Positions 8,206 to 16,524 of a stretch of 64,000 nucleotides of DNA are shown piece by piece. This stretch comes from CAXMMR01 sp963692975. Its GTDB lineage: Bacteria; Pseudomonadota; Alphaproteobacteria; Acetobacterales; Acetobacteraceae. The stretch covers positions 1-64,000 of the forward strand of contig CAXMMR010000010.1 in assembly GCA_963692975.2 (NCBI GenBank), in the 5' to 3' direction. The notes below the pieces were generated by a model, which saw only the letters and a list, made by a program, of their open reading frames with translations, had not been told where the DNA came from and ran no database searches. The translations under genes and the position numbers were made by a program. Numbering within the stretch: position 1 is the stretch's first letter; every line of letters starts with the position of its first letter.

Positions 8206-10392
8206 ATGCCCGAGGGGGCGGGACCCGGACTGCGGTCCGGCCAGGCGGAGCCGGCGAGCCCGGCCCGCGTCGGGCTCGCCGAACGGCTGACCGAGCAGCG
8301 CTACCGGCTGTTTCCGGACCACGTGGTGGGCGAGATCCTGGCCAAAGGCTGGGTCGACAACGCGACGCCATTCGCCTTTCTGCTCATCGTGCTGGCGCTG
8401 TTCGGCAGCCTGATCCCCGACTTCTTCTCAGGCGCCAGCCTGGTTGCGAGCGCCCGCCAGCTTGGCGAGTTCGGCTGCGTGGTGATTGGCCAGACGATCG
8501 TGCTGGTCGGCGGCGGGATCGACCTCAGCGTCGGCTCGAGCTTCGCGCTCGGCAACATCGTGGCGCTGATGTGCATCAACCTCGCCGGCCTGCCGGCCTG
8601 GGCGGCGTTCGGCTGCACGCTGGCGGCAAGCGGCGCGGTCGGGCTGCTGAACGGCGTGCTGGTCGGCTACCTGCGGCTGCGGGCGTTTCTCACCACGCTG
8701 GTGACGCTGATCATCGTGCGCGCGGTCGTCGACGTGCTGCTGCTGCACGAGGCGGTGCCGATCTCGATGGGCAACTCGAATTCGGCGGTTTGGGACTGGC
8801 TCGGCGACGCGACAGTGGCCGGTGTGCCGTTCAGCCTGATCGTGTGGCTGGTGCTGATCGTCGGCGGCCACATCATTCTTAGCCGGACGCGGCCGGGCTG
8901 GCACGTGATGGCGGTCGGCGGCTCGCGCCGCTCCGCGCACAATGCCGGCATCTCGGTGCGGCGCACGGTGTGCGCGACCTACGTCATCGCCGGCCTGCTC
9001 ACCGGGCTGTCGGCGTTCCTGTTTGCGGCAAGGCTGGGCAGCACCGGCTCGGAGACCGGCTCGGGGCTGGAGCTCAGCGTGCTCACCGCGGCGATCCTGG
9101 GCGGCAACAGCCTGGGCGGCGGGCGCGGCTCGATGGCCAAGGCGCTGATGGGCTCGATTACCGTGCTGGCGATTACCAATGGCGTCGTGCGGCTCGGCCT
9201 GCACGCCGGCGCCGGGCCGCTGGTGCTCGGGCTGTTCCTGCTGCTGGCGATCGTTGTCGACGTGCGCTGGCTGAAGAACCGGCACAAGATCCTGAGCAAG
9301 GTCTACATCTCGCCGGCCTACCAGCGGCTCGCGCCACCGGCCTCGGCCGCCGCGGATGCCGGCACGCCCTATGCCATGAACGACAAGCTCGCCGACGTCG
9401 AGGTGCTCGGGCTCGATAGGGTGGACGGGCCGGAGGACGTGATCTTCGACCGCAATGATCACATGTATACCGGGTCGCGGCATGGCGACATTCACCGCTT
9501 TCTCGCGCCCGACTACACGCGTCACGAGGTATTCGCCCATATCGGCGGCTTTCCGCTCGGCATGGCGTTCGACCGCGACGACAACCTGCTGGTCTGCGTC
9601 GGCGGCATGGGGCTCTACCGGGTGCGGCCGGATCGCGTCGTCGAGAAGGTCACGGACGAGACGAACCGCTCGCGGCTGTCGATCAACGACGACACGCGGT
9701 TGCGGCTGGCGGACGACCTCGACATCGCGCCGGACGGGAAGATCTATTTCAGCGAGGCGACCACCCGCTACGAGATGAACACCTGGCCGGTGGACGCGCT
9801 GGAGGCGCGCGGCAACGGGCGGCTGATCTGCTACGATCCGGCGCGCGGCTCGACGCGGACGATCCTGCGGGGACTGCGCTTTCCCAACGGCATTTGCCTC
9901 GCGCATGACGGGCAGTCTTTCCTGTTCGCGCAGACCTGGGCGTGCTCGATCTCGCGCTACTGGATAGCCGGGCCGAAGGCGGGGACGACCGAGCTGGTGA
10001 TCGCGAACCTGCCGGGCCATCCGGACAACATCAATCGGGCGTCCGACGGGACGTACTGGCTGGCCCTGGTCGGCATGCGCTCGCCGGTCGTCGACCTATC
10101 CTTGCGGATGCCGGGGTTTCGGCGGCGGATGGCGCGGCGGGTGGCGGCGGACGAGTGGCTGTATCCGAACATCAACATCGGCTGCGTGGTCAAGATCGAC
10201 GATGGCGGGCAGGTGCTGGACGCGCTGTGGGATCGGCATGGGCGCAACCATCCGATGATCACCTCGATGCGGGAGCATCGCGGCTACCTCTATCTGGGCG
10301 GCATCCTGAACAATCGGGTCGGCCGTTACCGGATACCGGGCGCGGATCCGGACTGGACGGGCATCGGCAGCTATTGGGGTGCGCGGGCTTGA
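8206..10392 (+). CDS. Fusion protein: ABC sugar permease domain plus C-terminal SMP-30/strictosidine synthase-like propeller
   Basis: A single uninterrupted frame of 728 residues starting at the ATG five bases after the binding-protein stop. Residues 45-360 are an RbsC-type permease (IGQTIVLVGGGIDLSVGSS, then AVGGSRRSAHNAGISVRR, then AAILGGNSLGGGRGSMAKAL). After a linker rich in Ala/Pro, residues 391-728 form a six-bladed-propeller enzyme domain of the SMP-30/gluconolactonase/strictosidine-synthase-like group (GPEDVIFDRNDHMYTGSRHG, LRFPNGICLAHDG, LPGHPDNINRASDGTYWLAL). An in-frame ATG at 9376 could give a separate propeller, but no stop separates the domains. If the permease C-terminus is cytoplasmic, as usual for the family, the propeller is cytosolic and may act on the incoming substrate, for example a sugar lactone (inference). 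Confidence 0.88.
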   Translation: MPEGAGPGLRSGQAEPASPARVGLAERLTEQRYRLFPDHVVGEILAKGWVDNATPFAFLLIVLALFGSLIPDFFSGASLVASARQLGEFGCVVIGQTIVLVGGGIDLSVGSSFALGNIVALMCINLAGLPAWAAFGCTLAASGAVGLLNGVLVGYLRLRAFLTTLVTLIIVRAVVDVLLLHEAVPISMGNSNSAVWDWLGDATVAGVPFSLIVWLVLIVGGHIILSRTRPGWHVMAVGGSRRSAHNAGISVRRTVCATYVIAGLLTGLSAFLFAARLGSTGSETGSGLELSVLTAAILGGNSLGGGRGSMAKALMGSITVLAITNGVVRLGLHAGAGPLVLGLFLLLAIVVDVRWLKNRHKILSKVYISPAYQRLAPPASAAADAGTPYAMNDKLADVEVLGLDRVDGPEDVIFDRNDHMYTGSRHGDIHRFLAPDYTRHEVFAHIGGFPLGMAFDRDDNLLVCVGGMGLYRVRPDRVVEKVTDETNRSRLSINDDTRLRLADDLDIAPDGKIYFSEATTRYEMNTWPVDALEARGNGRLICYDPARGSTRTILRGLRFPNGICLAHDGQSFLFAQTWACSISRYWIAGPKAGTTELVIANLPGHPDNINRASDGTYWLALVGMRSPVVDLSLRMPGFRRRMARRVAADEWLYPNINIGCVVKIDDGGQVLDALWDRHGRNHPMITSMREHRGYLYLGGILNNRVGRYRIPGADPDWTGIGSYWGARA

Positions 10393-10414
10393 TCGCGGCG
10401 CTGCGGGCGCGGGC

Positions 10415-10463
10415 GTGTTGAGCGCCCTGCGGGCGCGCGCGTGTTGAGCGCCCTGCGGGCGCG
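10415..10463 (+). repeat. 26-base-period direct repeat over the start region of the next gene
   Basis: GTGTTGAGCGCCCTGCGGGC occurs at 10415 and again at 10441, a period of 26 bases. Because 26 is not a multiple of three, the two GTG codons are in different frames. Only the second opens the downstream gene. Confidence 0.75.
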
Positions 10464-11511
10464 GCGGGATGCGTTCCTGGGCCGCGGCCAGGCGTCGGTG
10501 ACCATTCCGGCGATGGATGGCGCGCTGCGGCCGAACCAGCATCTGGACCGGGCGCGCATCGTGCGGGTGGCGACGGCGCCGGACTGCCTTGTCGTGCGCG
10601 GCGACGAGGTGCTCTACGCCAGCGGCGACACGGTGTATCGACTGCGGGCGGGGGCGCCGGCGGACGAGGCAGTGGCGGCGTTCGGGGCGACGGTGACGTG
10701 CCTGGCCGCCGATGCGGATGGCGCCCTGGCGGTGGGGCTCGATGACGGGCAGCTGGTCGTGCATCGCGCCTCCGGATCGCAGGTGCTGCACGCGGGCGGC
10801 CGCTGCCCGACGGCGCTGGCGTTCGACGGCGGCTCGGTCATCGTCGCGCACGGCTCCGCCGCGCACCCGCCCTCGCGTTGGCGATACGACCTGATGCAGC
10901 GTGGCGCCAGCGGCGCGGTGTGGCGGGCGCCGCTCGATGGCGGTGCGCCGTCGCTGCTGGCGGAGGGGCTTGGCTGGCCGGCCGGGCTGCTCGTGCGGGG
11001 CGGGGCGGTGATCGTCAGCGAGAGCTGGCGGCATCGGCTGGTGCGGCTCGACGGCCGGGCGGTCACGGCCGTGCTCGACGACCTGCCCGGCTATCCTGGT
11101 CGCCTGGCGCCCGACGCCGCGGATGGCGCGCTGCTCGCGCTGTTCGCGCCGCGCAGCCAGCTGGTGGAGTTCGTGCTGCGTGAGCCGGCCTATCGGCGGC
11201 GCATGATGGCGGAGATCGACGAGGCCTACTGGATCGCGCCCGCGCTGGCGAGCGGCCGATCGTTCCTCGAGCCGCTGCAGGGCGGCGGGGTGAAGCACAT
11301 GGCGACGCTCAACCCATGGGCGCCGACGCGCTCCTACGGCCTCGTGGCGCGGCTCGACGCCTCGTGCAAGCCGGTCGCCTCGTGGCATAGCCGGGCGGGC
11401 GGCGCCTTCCACGGTGTCACGTCGGCAATCGAGCACTCGGGGGTCCTGCTGGCCTCGTCGGCAGGCGGCGATGCGATCGTGGCCGTGGATGGCCGGGAGG
11501 CCGCCGCATGA
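10441..11511 (+). CDS. SMP-30/strictosidine synthase-like beta-propeller protein
   Basis: A 356-residue protein read from a GTG that lies in a 26-base direct repeat. It has repeated blade-like segments (CLVVRGDEVLYASGDTVYRL, then GGRCPTALAFDGGSVIVAHG, then EGLGWPAGLLVRGGAVIVSE) and the family-typical DDLPGYPGRLAPDAADG. The last motif matches LPGHPDNINRASDG in the fused propeller upstream, so the two are distant paralogues. There is no signal peptide, so it is probably cytoplasmic. Position in the operon suggests a metabolic step for the transported substrate. The precise reaction is unknown. Confidence 0.8.
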   Translation: MLSALRARRDAFLGRGQASVTIPAMDGALRPNQHLDRARIVRVATAPDCLVVRGDEVLYASGDTVYRLRAGAPADEAVAAFGATVTCLAADADGALAVGLDDGQLVVHRASGSQVLHAGGRCPTALAFDGGSVIVAHGSAAHPPSRWRYDLMQRGASGAVWRAPLDGGAPSLLAEGLGWPAGLLVRGGAVIVSESWRHRLVRLDGRAVTAVLDDLPGYPGRLAPDAADGALLALFAPRSQLVEFVLREPAYRRRMMAEIDEAYWIAPALASGRSFLEPLQGGGVKHMATLNPWAPTRSYGLVARLDASCKPVASWHSRAGGAFHGVTSAIEHSGVLLASSAGGDAIVAVDGREAAA

Positions 11512-13010
11512 CGGCGCCGTTGCTGGAGCTGCGCCGCGTCAGCAAGAGCTATCGCGGCGTGACGGCGATCCAGGATGTCGACTTCACGCTCGTGGGCAAC
11601 GAGATCCACGCCATCGTGGGCGAGAACGGCGCCGGCAAGTCGACGCTGACGAAGATCATCGCCGGCGCGGTGGCGCCGAGCAAAGGGGAGATGCTGCTCG
11701 ACGGGGTGGCCGTCTCGTTCGGCAAGCCGGCCGACGCGCTCAAGGCCGGCATCGCCATGGTCTACCAGGAGACGAGCCTGGTGCCGGCGCTGACGGTTGC
11801 GCAGAACATCTATCTGGGGCGGGAGCGCTTCTTCAACCGGCTGCGGCGGATCAACATCGCCGCGCAGCAGGCGCTGCAATCGCTGAACTTCGCCGTCGAT
11901 CCGGCGGCGATCGTGGCCGGGCTGGGGGCGGCCAAGAAGCAGATGGTCGAGATCGCGCGCGCCGTCGAGATGAGGGCGCGGATCATCATCTTCGACGAGC
12001 CCACGGCGACGCTGACGCCGGAGGAGAAGCATCATTTCTTCGCCCTGGTGCGGCGGCTCAAGGCGGCCGGCGTGGCGATCGTCTTCATCTCGCACGCGCT
12101 GGAGGAGGCACTGGTGCTGGCCGACAGGATCACCGTGCTGCGCGACGGCGCCTGGGTCGCGAGCGACGCCGCCGGCGCGTTCGATCGCGACCGGCTGATC
12201 CAGGCGATGGTGGGGCGGAGCCTATCCAAGGAGCTGCATGGCGAGGTGGCGCAGGCTCGCGCGCCGCGGCCGCGCGGCCGGCAGGTGCTGAGCGTGCAGA
12301 ACCTGTCGATGGGCGCGATGGTGCGCAACAACTCCTTCTCGCTCTACGCGGGACAGATCACGGGCCTATTCGGGCTGATCGGCTCGGGGCGGACGGAGAC
12401 GGTCAAGGTCATCGCCGGGGTGGAGAAGCGCGACCTCTTCCATGGCGGCGAGATCAAGTTCGACGGCGAGCCGGTGCGCTTTCGGGTGCCGCGGCCGGCG
12501 GTGGAGCGCGGCATCGTCTACGTCACCGAGGACCGCAAGCTCGACGGCTTCTTCGAGACGATGTCGATGGGCGAGAATGTCTATCTCGGCAAGCTCGCCT
12601 CGACGCACGACCACACGACCGTGGTGCGGCGGCGCGAGATGGCGTCGCTCGCCGCTCTGTGGCGCAAGCAGCTGACGGTGCGCGCCATCAACGAAGACGC
12701 GCGCGCGGTCGAGCTCTCGGGCGGCAACCAGCAGAAGGTGGTGATCGCCAAATCGCTGGTGCAGCGGCCCAAGCTGGTGATCTTCGACGAGCCCACACGC
12801 GGCGTGGATGTCGGCGCGATCGCCGAGATCCATCAGATGATCAACCGGCTGGCCGATGACGGGCTGGCGGTGCTGGTAATCTCGTCATACCTGCCCGAAG
12901 TGCTGAGCCTGTCGGACCGGATCCTGGTGTTCCGGCAAGGGCGCGTGGTGGAGGAGTTCACCGCCGGCGAGGCGACGCCGGAGCGGATCATGTACGCCTC
13001 GGTGCATTGA
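11508..13010 (+). CDS. Sugar ABC transporter ATP-binding protein with two ABC domains (RbsA/MglA type)
   Basis: A 500-residue double ATPase whose ATG overlaps the previous stop (ATGA). The N-terminal domain has Walker A GENGAGKST (about residue 39) and Walker B IIIFDEPTATLT. Its signature motif is replaced by LGAAKKQMVEIARA instead of the usual LSxGxxQ. The C-terminal domain has a degenerate Walker A (GLIGSGRTE), as is usual in this family, but a good signature (LSGGNQQKVVIAKS) and DEPTRGVDVG. It energises the transporter formed by the permeases at 6201 and 8206. It is the last gene of the operon; repeat B1 follows its stop directly. Confidence 0.93.
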   Translation: MTAPLLELRRVSKSYRGVTAIQDVDFTLVGNEIHAIVGENGAGKSTLTKIIAGAVAPSKGEMLLDGVAVSFGKPADALKAGIAMVYQETSLVPALTVAQNIYLGRERFFNRLRRINIAAQQALQSLNFAVDPAAIVAGLGAAKKQMVEIARAVEMRARIIIFDEPTATLTPEEKHHFFALVRRLKAAGVAIVFISHALEEALVLADRITVLRDGAWVASDAAGAFDRDRLIQAMVGRSLSKELHGEVAQARAPRPRGRQVLSVQNLSMGAMVRNNSFSLYAGQITGLFGLIGSGRTETVKVIAGVEKRDLFHGGEIKFDGEPVRFRVPRPAVERGIVYVTEDRKLDGFFETMSMGENVYLGKLASTHDHTTVVRRREMASLAALWRKQLTVRAINEDARAVELSGGNQQKVVIAKSLVQRPKLVIFDEPTRGVDVGAIAEIHQMINRLADDGLAVLVISSYLPEVLSLSDRILVFRQGRVVEEFTAGEATPERIMYASVH

Positions 13011-13179
13011 GGAAGGAAGGCCAGGGCTCTGCCCTGGACCCGCTGGGGCCCGTGGCCCCAGACCCCGATCGTTTTCACGCGCACTGGCACCGATCTCGCC
13101 CATGTCCAATAAACAAGAGGTGGATTTTAAAGGCTTCGCCTTTAATGGGGTCCAGGGGCAAAGCCCCTGGCCTTCCTTG
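13011..13179. repeat. Family B composite palindromic element, copy B1 (reverse orientation)
   Basis: Ordered hairpins: CCAGGGC/GCCCTGG, then TGGGGCC/GGCCCCA, a spacer of about 50 bases, then AAAGGC/GCCTTT and CCAGGGGC/GCCCCTGG. It starts at the stop codon of the ABC ATPase gene and ends 21 bases before the dioxygenase start. Confidence 0.9.
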
Positions 13180-13200
13180 GAAACCTGTTATGCTCGTCAA

Positions 13201-14136
13201 ATGCAGTTACACGGCATCCACCATCTCACCGCGATCACCGCCAATGCGCGGGGCAACCATGATTTCTACACCGGCACGCTCGGATTGCGGCTGGTCAAGA
13301 AGACGGTGAACCAGGACGACGTCAGCGCCTATCATCTGTTCTACGCCGACGGGCAGGCGAGCCCGGGCAGCGACATCACCTTCTTCGACTGGCCGGCGGC
13401 GCCCGCGGTTGCGGGGACGCGGGCGATCGTGCGCTGCGGGTTCCGGGTCGACGGGGCAGCGCTGGATTGGTGGCGGCAGCGGCTGGAGGAGGCGGGGGTT
13501 GCGCATGGCGCCGTCGAGACCGTCGACGGGCGGCGCGAGATGGCGTTCAGCGACCCGGAGGGACAGCGGCTGGCGCTGGTCGACGATGGCGGCGTGGGCG
13601 AGTCGCATGCGTGGGAGGGTAGCGCGGTGCCCCCGGCGCGCCAGATCCGGGGGCTTGGGCCGGTGGCGATCAGCGTGCCGCGGCTGGACGAGGCGGCACG
13701 GTTCCTGACCGGGGTGCTGGCGATGCGGGCCGGGCGCGATTACGCGGCTGCTGACGGGGTGCGGACGCATGTGTTTGAGATGGGCGAGGGCGGGCCGGCG
13801 GCCGAGCTGCACGTCCGTACCGAGCCACGGCTGGCGGCGGAGCGGCAGGGCGCGGGCGGTGTGCACCATGTCGCCTTTCGCATTCCGGACGATGCCTATG
13901 ACGGCTGGGTGGAGCGGCTGGAGCGGCTTGGCGTCGGCAATAGCGGGCCGGTCGACCGCTACTACTTCCGCAGCCTCTATATGCGTGAGCCGAACGGCAT
14001 CCTCTACGAGATCGCGACAGACGGGCCGGGCTTTGCGACCGACGAGACGATGGACGCGCTCGGCCAGCGTCTAGCGTTGCCGCCGTTTCTGGAGGGACGG
14101 CGGACGGAGATCGAGCGTGGGCTGAAGGCGATTTAG
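13201..14136 (+). CDS. VOC family ring-cleaving dioxygenase / glyoxalase-fold protein
   Basis: A 311-residue protein of two vicinal-oxygen-chelate modules, similar to LinE/PcpA-type hydroquinone dioxygenases. Metal-ligand candidates are HHLTAITANARGNHDFYTGT (residues 5-24), GVHHVAFRIPDD (about residue 220) and the glutamate in REPNGILYEIATDGPGF (about residue 263). I chose the ATG at 13201: the frame stays open upstream to 13102, but that stretch is repeat B1. The function is by family only; a role in aromatic degradation is possible. Repeat A2 follows the stop. Confidence 0.87.
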   Translation: MQLHGIHHLTAITANARGNHDFYTGTLGLRLVKKTVNQDDVSAYHLFYADGQASPGSDITFFDWPAAPAVAGTRAIVRCGFRVDGAALDWWRQRLEEAGVAHGAVETVDGRREMAFSDPEGQRLALVDDGGVGESHAWEGSAVPPARQIRGLGPVAISVPRLDEAARFLTGVLAMRAGRDYAAADGVRTHVFEMGEGGPAAELHVRTEPRLAAERQGAGGVHHVAFRIPDDAYDGWVERLERLGVGNSGPVDRYYFRSLYMREPNGILYEIATDGPGFATDETMDALGQRLALPPFLEGRRTEIERGLKAI

Positions 14137-14139
14137 GAA

Positions 14140-14250
14140 GGTCTTCTTTTTTGAAAAAAAGAAGCAAAAAACTTCTGTTCCTTAGAAGTGCCGTCTTAAC
14201 GGACAAAAGTTTTTTGGTTCTTTTTTTCAAAAAAGAACTCTTACTTTCTT
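14140..14250. repeat. Family A element, copy A2
   Basis: The left hairpin is an imperfect GCTTC-type (TCTTC...GAAGC), then AAAAAACTTCT, a spacer, ACAAAAGTTTTTT and a GGTTC-type hairpin. It lies between two plus-strand genes, and its right part overlaps the apparent coding start of the next gene. Confidence 0.88.
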
Positions 14251-14771
14251 TCATCCTGTCGGGCTGCGTAGCGGCCTCGCGGCCGATCACCATTGCGCAG
14301 GCGCTGGACGAGTTGCAGACGCAGCTGCAGGCGGCCGGTGCGGTGAGCGCGACGGCGGCTGGGGCAGGGCAGTTCGAGGCGGCGGCACTGGCGGCCCAGT
14401 GCGCGGCGCGGACCGCCAATCCCGCGGTGCCGTTCCTGTCGCACGAGATCACCGTCAACCTGACCGGCAGCTTCACCGCGACCGGCAGCTTCGCCGTTGG
14501 GCCGGCCGCTACCGGTGGGCCACCGTTCGGGCTGTCGGCTGGAGGCACGCGGGCGCAGACGCAGGGATTGACGTTGCCGCTGACCTTCGCCGCACTGTCC
14601 GAACTGCCGGACGTGGTGACGGCGCAGCGGGTGGCGCTCTATGCCGGATTGCCGAAGGCGGCGCGCGACGTGGAGATCGCCCGGCTGGTCGCCGAGCGGG
14701 ACGAATTGCGTCAGCGCACCGCGGCGGTTATTGCCAGCTTTGATGCGGCGAAGTGTACAGGAACAAAGTAA
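14151..14771 (+). CDS. Hypothetical protein, possible lipoprotein with a repeat-derived N-terminus
   Basis: I do not recognise the family. The frame opens at TTG 14151 (206 residues), with another TTG at 14214. Both lie inside repeat A2, which encodes the first 30 or so residues, including FFKKE. Immediately after comes LLLSFILSGC, a good lipobox. The rest is Ala/Thr-rich (ITVNLTGSFTATGSFAVGP at about residue 105), with a helical C-terminus (DVEIARLVAERDELRQRT). No proper Shine-Dalgarno site is seen, so the true start is uncertain and the original one may have been lost to the repeat. Repeat A3 begins right after the stop. Confidence 0.55.
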   Translation: MKKRSKKLLFLRSAVLTDKSFLVLFFKKELLLSFILSGCVAASRPITIAQALDELQTQLQAAGAVSATAAGAGQFEAAALAAQCAARTANPAVPFLSHEITVNLTGSFTATGSFAVGPAATGGPPFGLSAGGTRAQTQGLTLPLTFAALSELPDVVTAQRVALYAGLPKAARDVEIARLVAERDELRQRTAAVIASFDAAKCTGTK

Positions 14772-14772
14772 A

Positions 14773-14893
14773 GCTTCTTTTTTATAAAAAAGAAGCAAAA
14801 AAGTTCTGTCGGATTCGCCGCAGCTCAGCGCCGGTAGAGTCATCGCGCAAAAGTTTTTTGGTTCTTTTTTTCAAAAAAGAACCGCTTTCTTGC
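14773..14893. repeat. Family A element, copy A3
   Basis: A GCTTC-type hairpin on the left (loop TTTTTTATAAAAAA), a GGTTC-type hairpin on the right, and inverted CAAAAAAGTTCT / CAAAAGTTTTTTG boxes. It separates two convergent genes and fills the gap almost exactly. Confidence 0.88.
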
Positions 14894-14894
14894 C

Positions 14895-15689
14895 TTACGG
14901 CGGCGGCAGATTCTGGCTCTGCACCGGCGCGACGGGGGAGGTTTGCGGTGGGTAAGTCGGCGCGTCGCTGTAGGCGGGTGGGCGGACATAGGCGGGTGGG
15001 CTCGCGTCGCCATGGCGCATCAGGGTGGCGCGCAGCGGGTCGGCGCCGGGATTGTTCACCCGCAGCGCCAGCACGACGTCGACCGGGCCGACCGGCGTGC
15101 CGTAGTACGTCTGGTCGCCGACGCTGTCGGACGACATGACGCTGCCCTGGAGAGAAACGCCGGCGTAGAGGCCGCGGGTCTTGGCGAAGACGATGATGTC
15201 GGAGTTGAGCCCGGCGGCGGTTGCGCCTTCGATGCCGCCGCCGACGGTGACGAAGGCGACCGAGGCGCCGGCGCCGATCTTGAACTGGCTGTCCATCACC
15301 GCGCGCAGGCCGGCCTCGCTGCGGATCAGCATCATCACTTCGGCGTCCTGGATGCCGGCCTGCAGGCCGAACGAGCCGCCGCCCATGCTGTAGAAGGCCG
15401 GCGGCGACCAGGTGCCCTGGCCGCCGCGGGCGAGCAGCACGCAGCCGCCGCCCTCGCCGCCGAACAGGAAACCGGCGCGCAGCACGCGCGGGCAGATCAT
15501 CACCGCGCGCGCCTGACGGAGGACGTCACGCGCCTCCTGGCCGGCGCGGTCACTCAGGATGTCGTTGGCGGCGAGGGTGGAGCGGTCCACCAGCTCCTGT
15601 TGGCCGGCCGCGGTCTCGACGTCGGCCCAGGCGGGGGCCCAGGCGGCGCCGGCCGGCAGGAGGAGCAGGGCGAGGAGGAGGCGGAGCAT
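14895..15689 (-). CDS. SYLF (Ysc84-like) lipid-binding domain protein, secreted
   Basis: A 264-residue protein with a Sec signal peptide (MLRLLLALLLLPAGAAWA, cleavage near AWA at about residue 18). A complete SYLF domain follows: LVDRSTLAANDILSD, ICPRVLRAGFLFGGEGGGCV, SMGGGSFGLQAGIQDAEVMM, FKIGAGASVAFVTVGGG and DIIVFAKTRGLYAGVSLQGS. A Pro-rich tail (PPAYVRPPAYSDAPTYPPQT) ends the protein. SYLF domains bind phosphoinositides or other lipids in eukaryotes; in bacteria they are usually periplasmic or outer-membrane proteins of unknown role. The frame is open further upstream, but the signal peptide fixes the ATG at 15689. Confidence 0.88.
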   Translation of the reverse strand: MLRLLLALLLLPAGAAWAPAWADVETAAGQQELVDRSTLAANDILSDRAGQEARDVLRQARAVMICPRVLRAGFLFGGEGGGCVLLARGGQGTWSPPAFYSMGGGSFGLQAGIQDAEVMMLIRSEAGLRAVMDSQFKIGAGASVAFVTVGGGIEGATAAGLNSDIIVFAKTRGLYAGVSLQGSVMSSDSVGDQTYYGTPVGPVDVVLALRVNNPGADPLRATLMRHGDASPPAYVRPPAYSDAPTYPPQTSPVAPVQSQNLPPP

Positions 15690-15834
15690 GGCTGCGGTCC
15701 TGATGCGATGTGAGAAGTGTATGCCATAACGTGTCGTATTCAGGGCAGAAAAAGAAATGCCTATGCTTCGGTGCAGGACCGGCATCGCTCGGATACCAAG
15801 GCGTGCATGCAGGGAGTTGAACGAAGCCGGCGGT

Positions 15835-16521
15835 TCAGCTTCCCAGGACTTCATCCACTCCAACCACGCGCCAGGCGATCGGGAAGCGCTCCAGCAGGGT
15901 CAATGAGAGGTTCTGGATGGCCAGGCGCAGGGCCTGCTCGGCGCTGAGGTCGAGCGCGTGGGCGACGGCGGCGCGGATGGCGCCACCATGGCTGACGACG
16001 ACGACGTCGCGGCCGCGATGGGCGCCGGCGAGGCGCTCCATCGTCGCGCCGACGCGGGCGATGACCTGCGGCATGCTCTCGCCGCCGGGCGGCTGCTCGT
16101 CGGGGCCGATCGGCCAGAACGGGTGCGAGGGTGAACTGAGCCTGGCCGGCAGCTCGGCGTGGCGCAGCCCCTGCCACTCGCCGAGGTGCTGCTCCATCAG
16201 GCCGGGCTCGACGGCGGTGTCGGGCGCCAGCTCAGCCTGGCGCCAGATCGCCTCGGCGGTAAGGCGGGTGCGCGACAGCGGGGTGACGACCCAGACGGCG
16301 TCACGCGGCAGGCGGGCGGAGAGCGCGCGGTAGGTGGCGACCTGCGAGACCAGGCTGTCGGGGCAGAGCGGCACGTCGTTTTGGCCATAGAGACGGGCGC
16401 GCGCGTTCTCCTCGACCAGCGCGTGGCGGATTAGCCAGAAGCGGGTGCAGTCCGGCTCCGGCTCGGGGATCGGCATGTCGTTGGCCATGCGGTCGGTGTA
16501 GGCGCTGTTGGTCGTGGTCAT
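15835..16521 (-). CDS. Histidine phosphatase superfamily protein (phosphoglycerate mutase-like)
   Basis: A 228-residue protein with the phosphohistidine motif LIRHALVEENARARLYGQND (about residues 30-49), where RHA replaces the more usual RHG. The second histidine lies in VVVSHGGAIRAAVAHAL near residue 175. The arrangement fits cobalamin phosphatase or GpmB-like enzymes that dephosphorylate small molecules. It starts 3 bases after the stop of the ABC-2 permease gene and belongs to the same transcript as the exporter genes upstream. The substrate is unknown. Confidence 0.85.
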   Translation of the reverse strand: MTTTNSAYTDRMANDMPIPEPEPDCTRFWLIRHALVEENARARLYGQNDVPLCPDSLVSQVATYRALSARLPRDAVWVVTPLSRTRLTAEAIWRQAELAPDTAVEPGLMEQHLGEWQGLRHAELPARLSSPSHPFWPIGPDEQPPGGESMPQVIARVGATMERLAGAHRGRDVVVVSHGGAIRAAVAHALDLSAEQALRLAIQNLSLTLLERFPIAWRVVGVDEVLGS

Positions 16522-16524
16522 GAG

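Noticed and set aside
13102..13200. Upstream extension of the VOC dioxygenase reading frame
   Set aside because: The added residues come from repeat B1. The family-typical N-terminus begins at ATG 13201.
14753..15139. Short frames encoding FFKKE/KKSFLVLFFKKE-like peptides next to several repeats
   Set aside because: These recurrent peptides are translations of the family A hairpins and have no gene context, apart from the three cases described where they extend a real frame.
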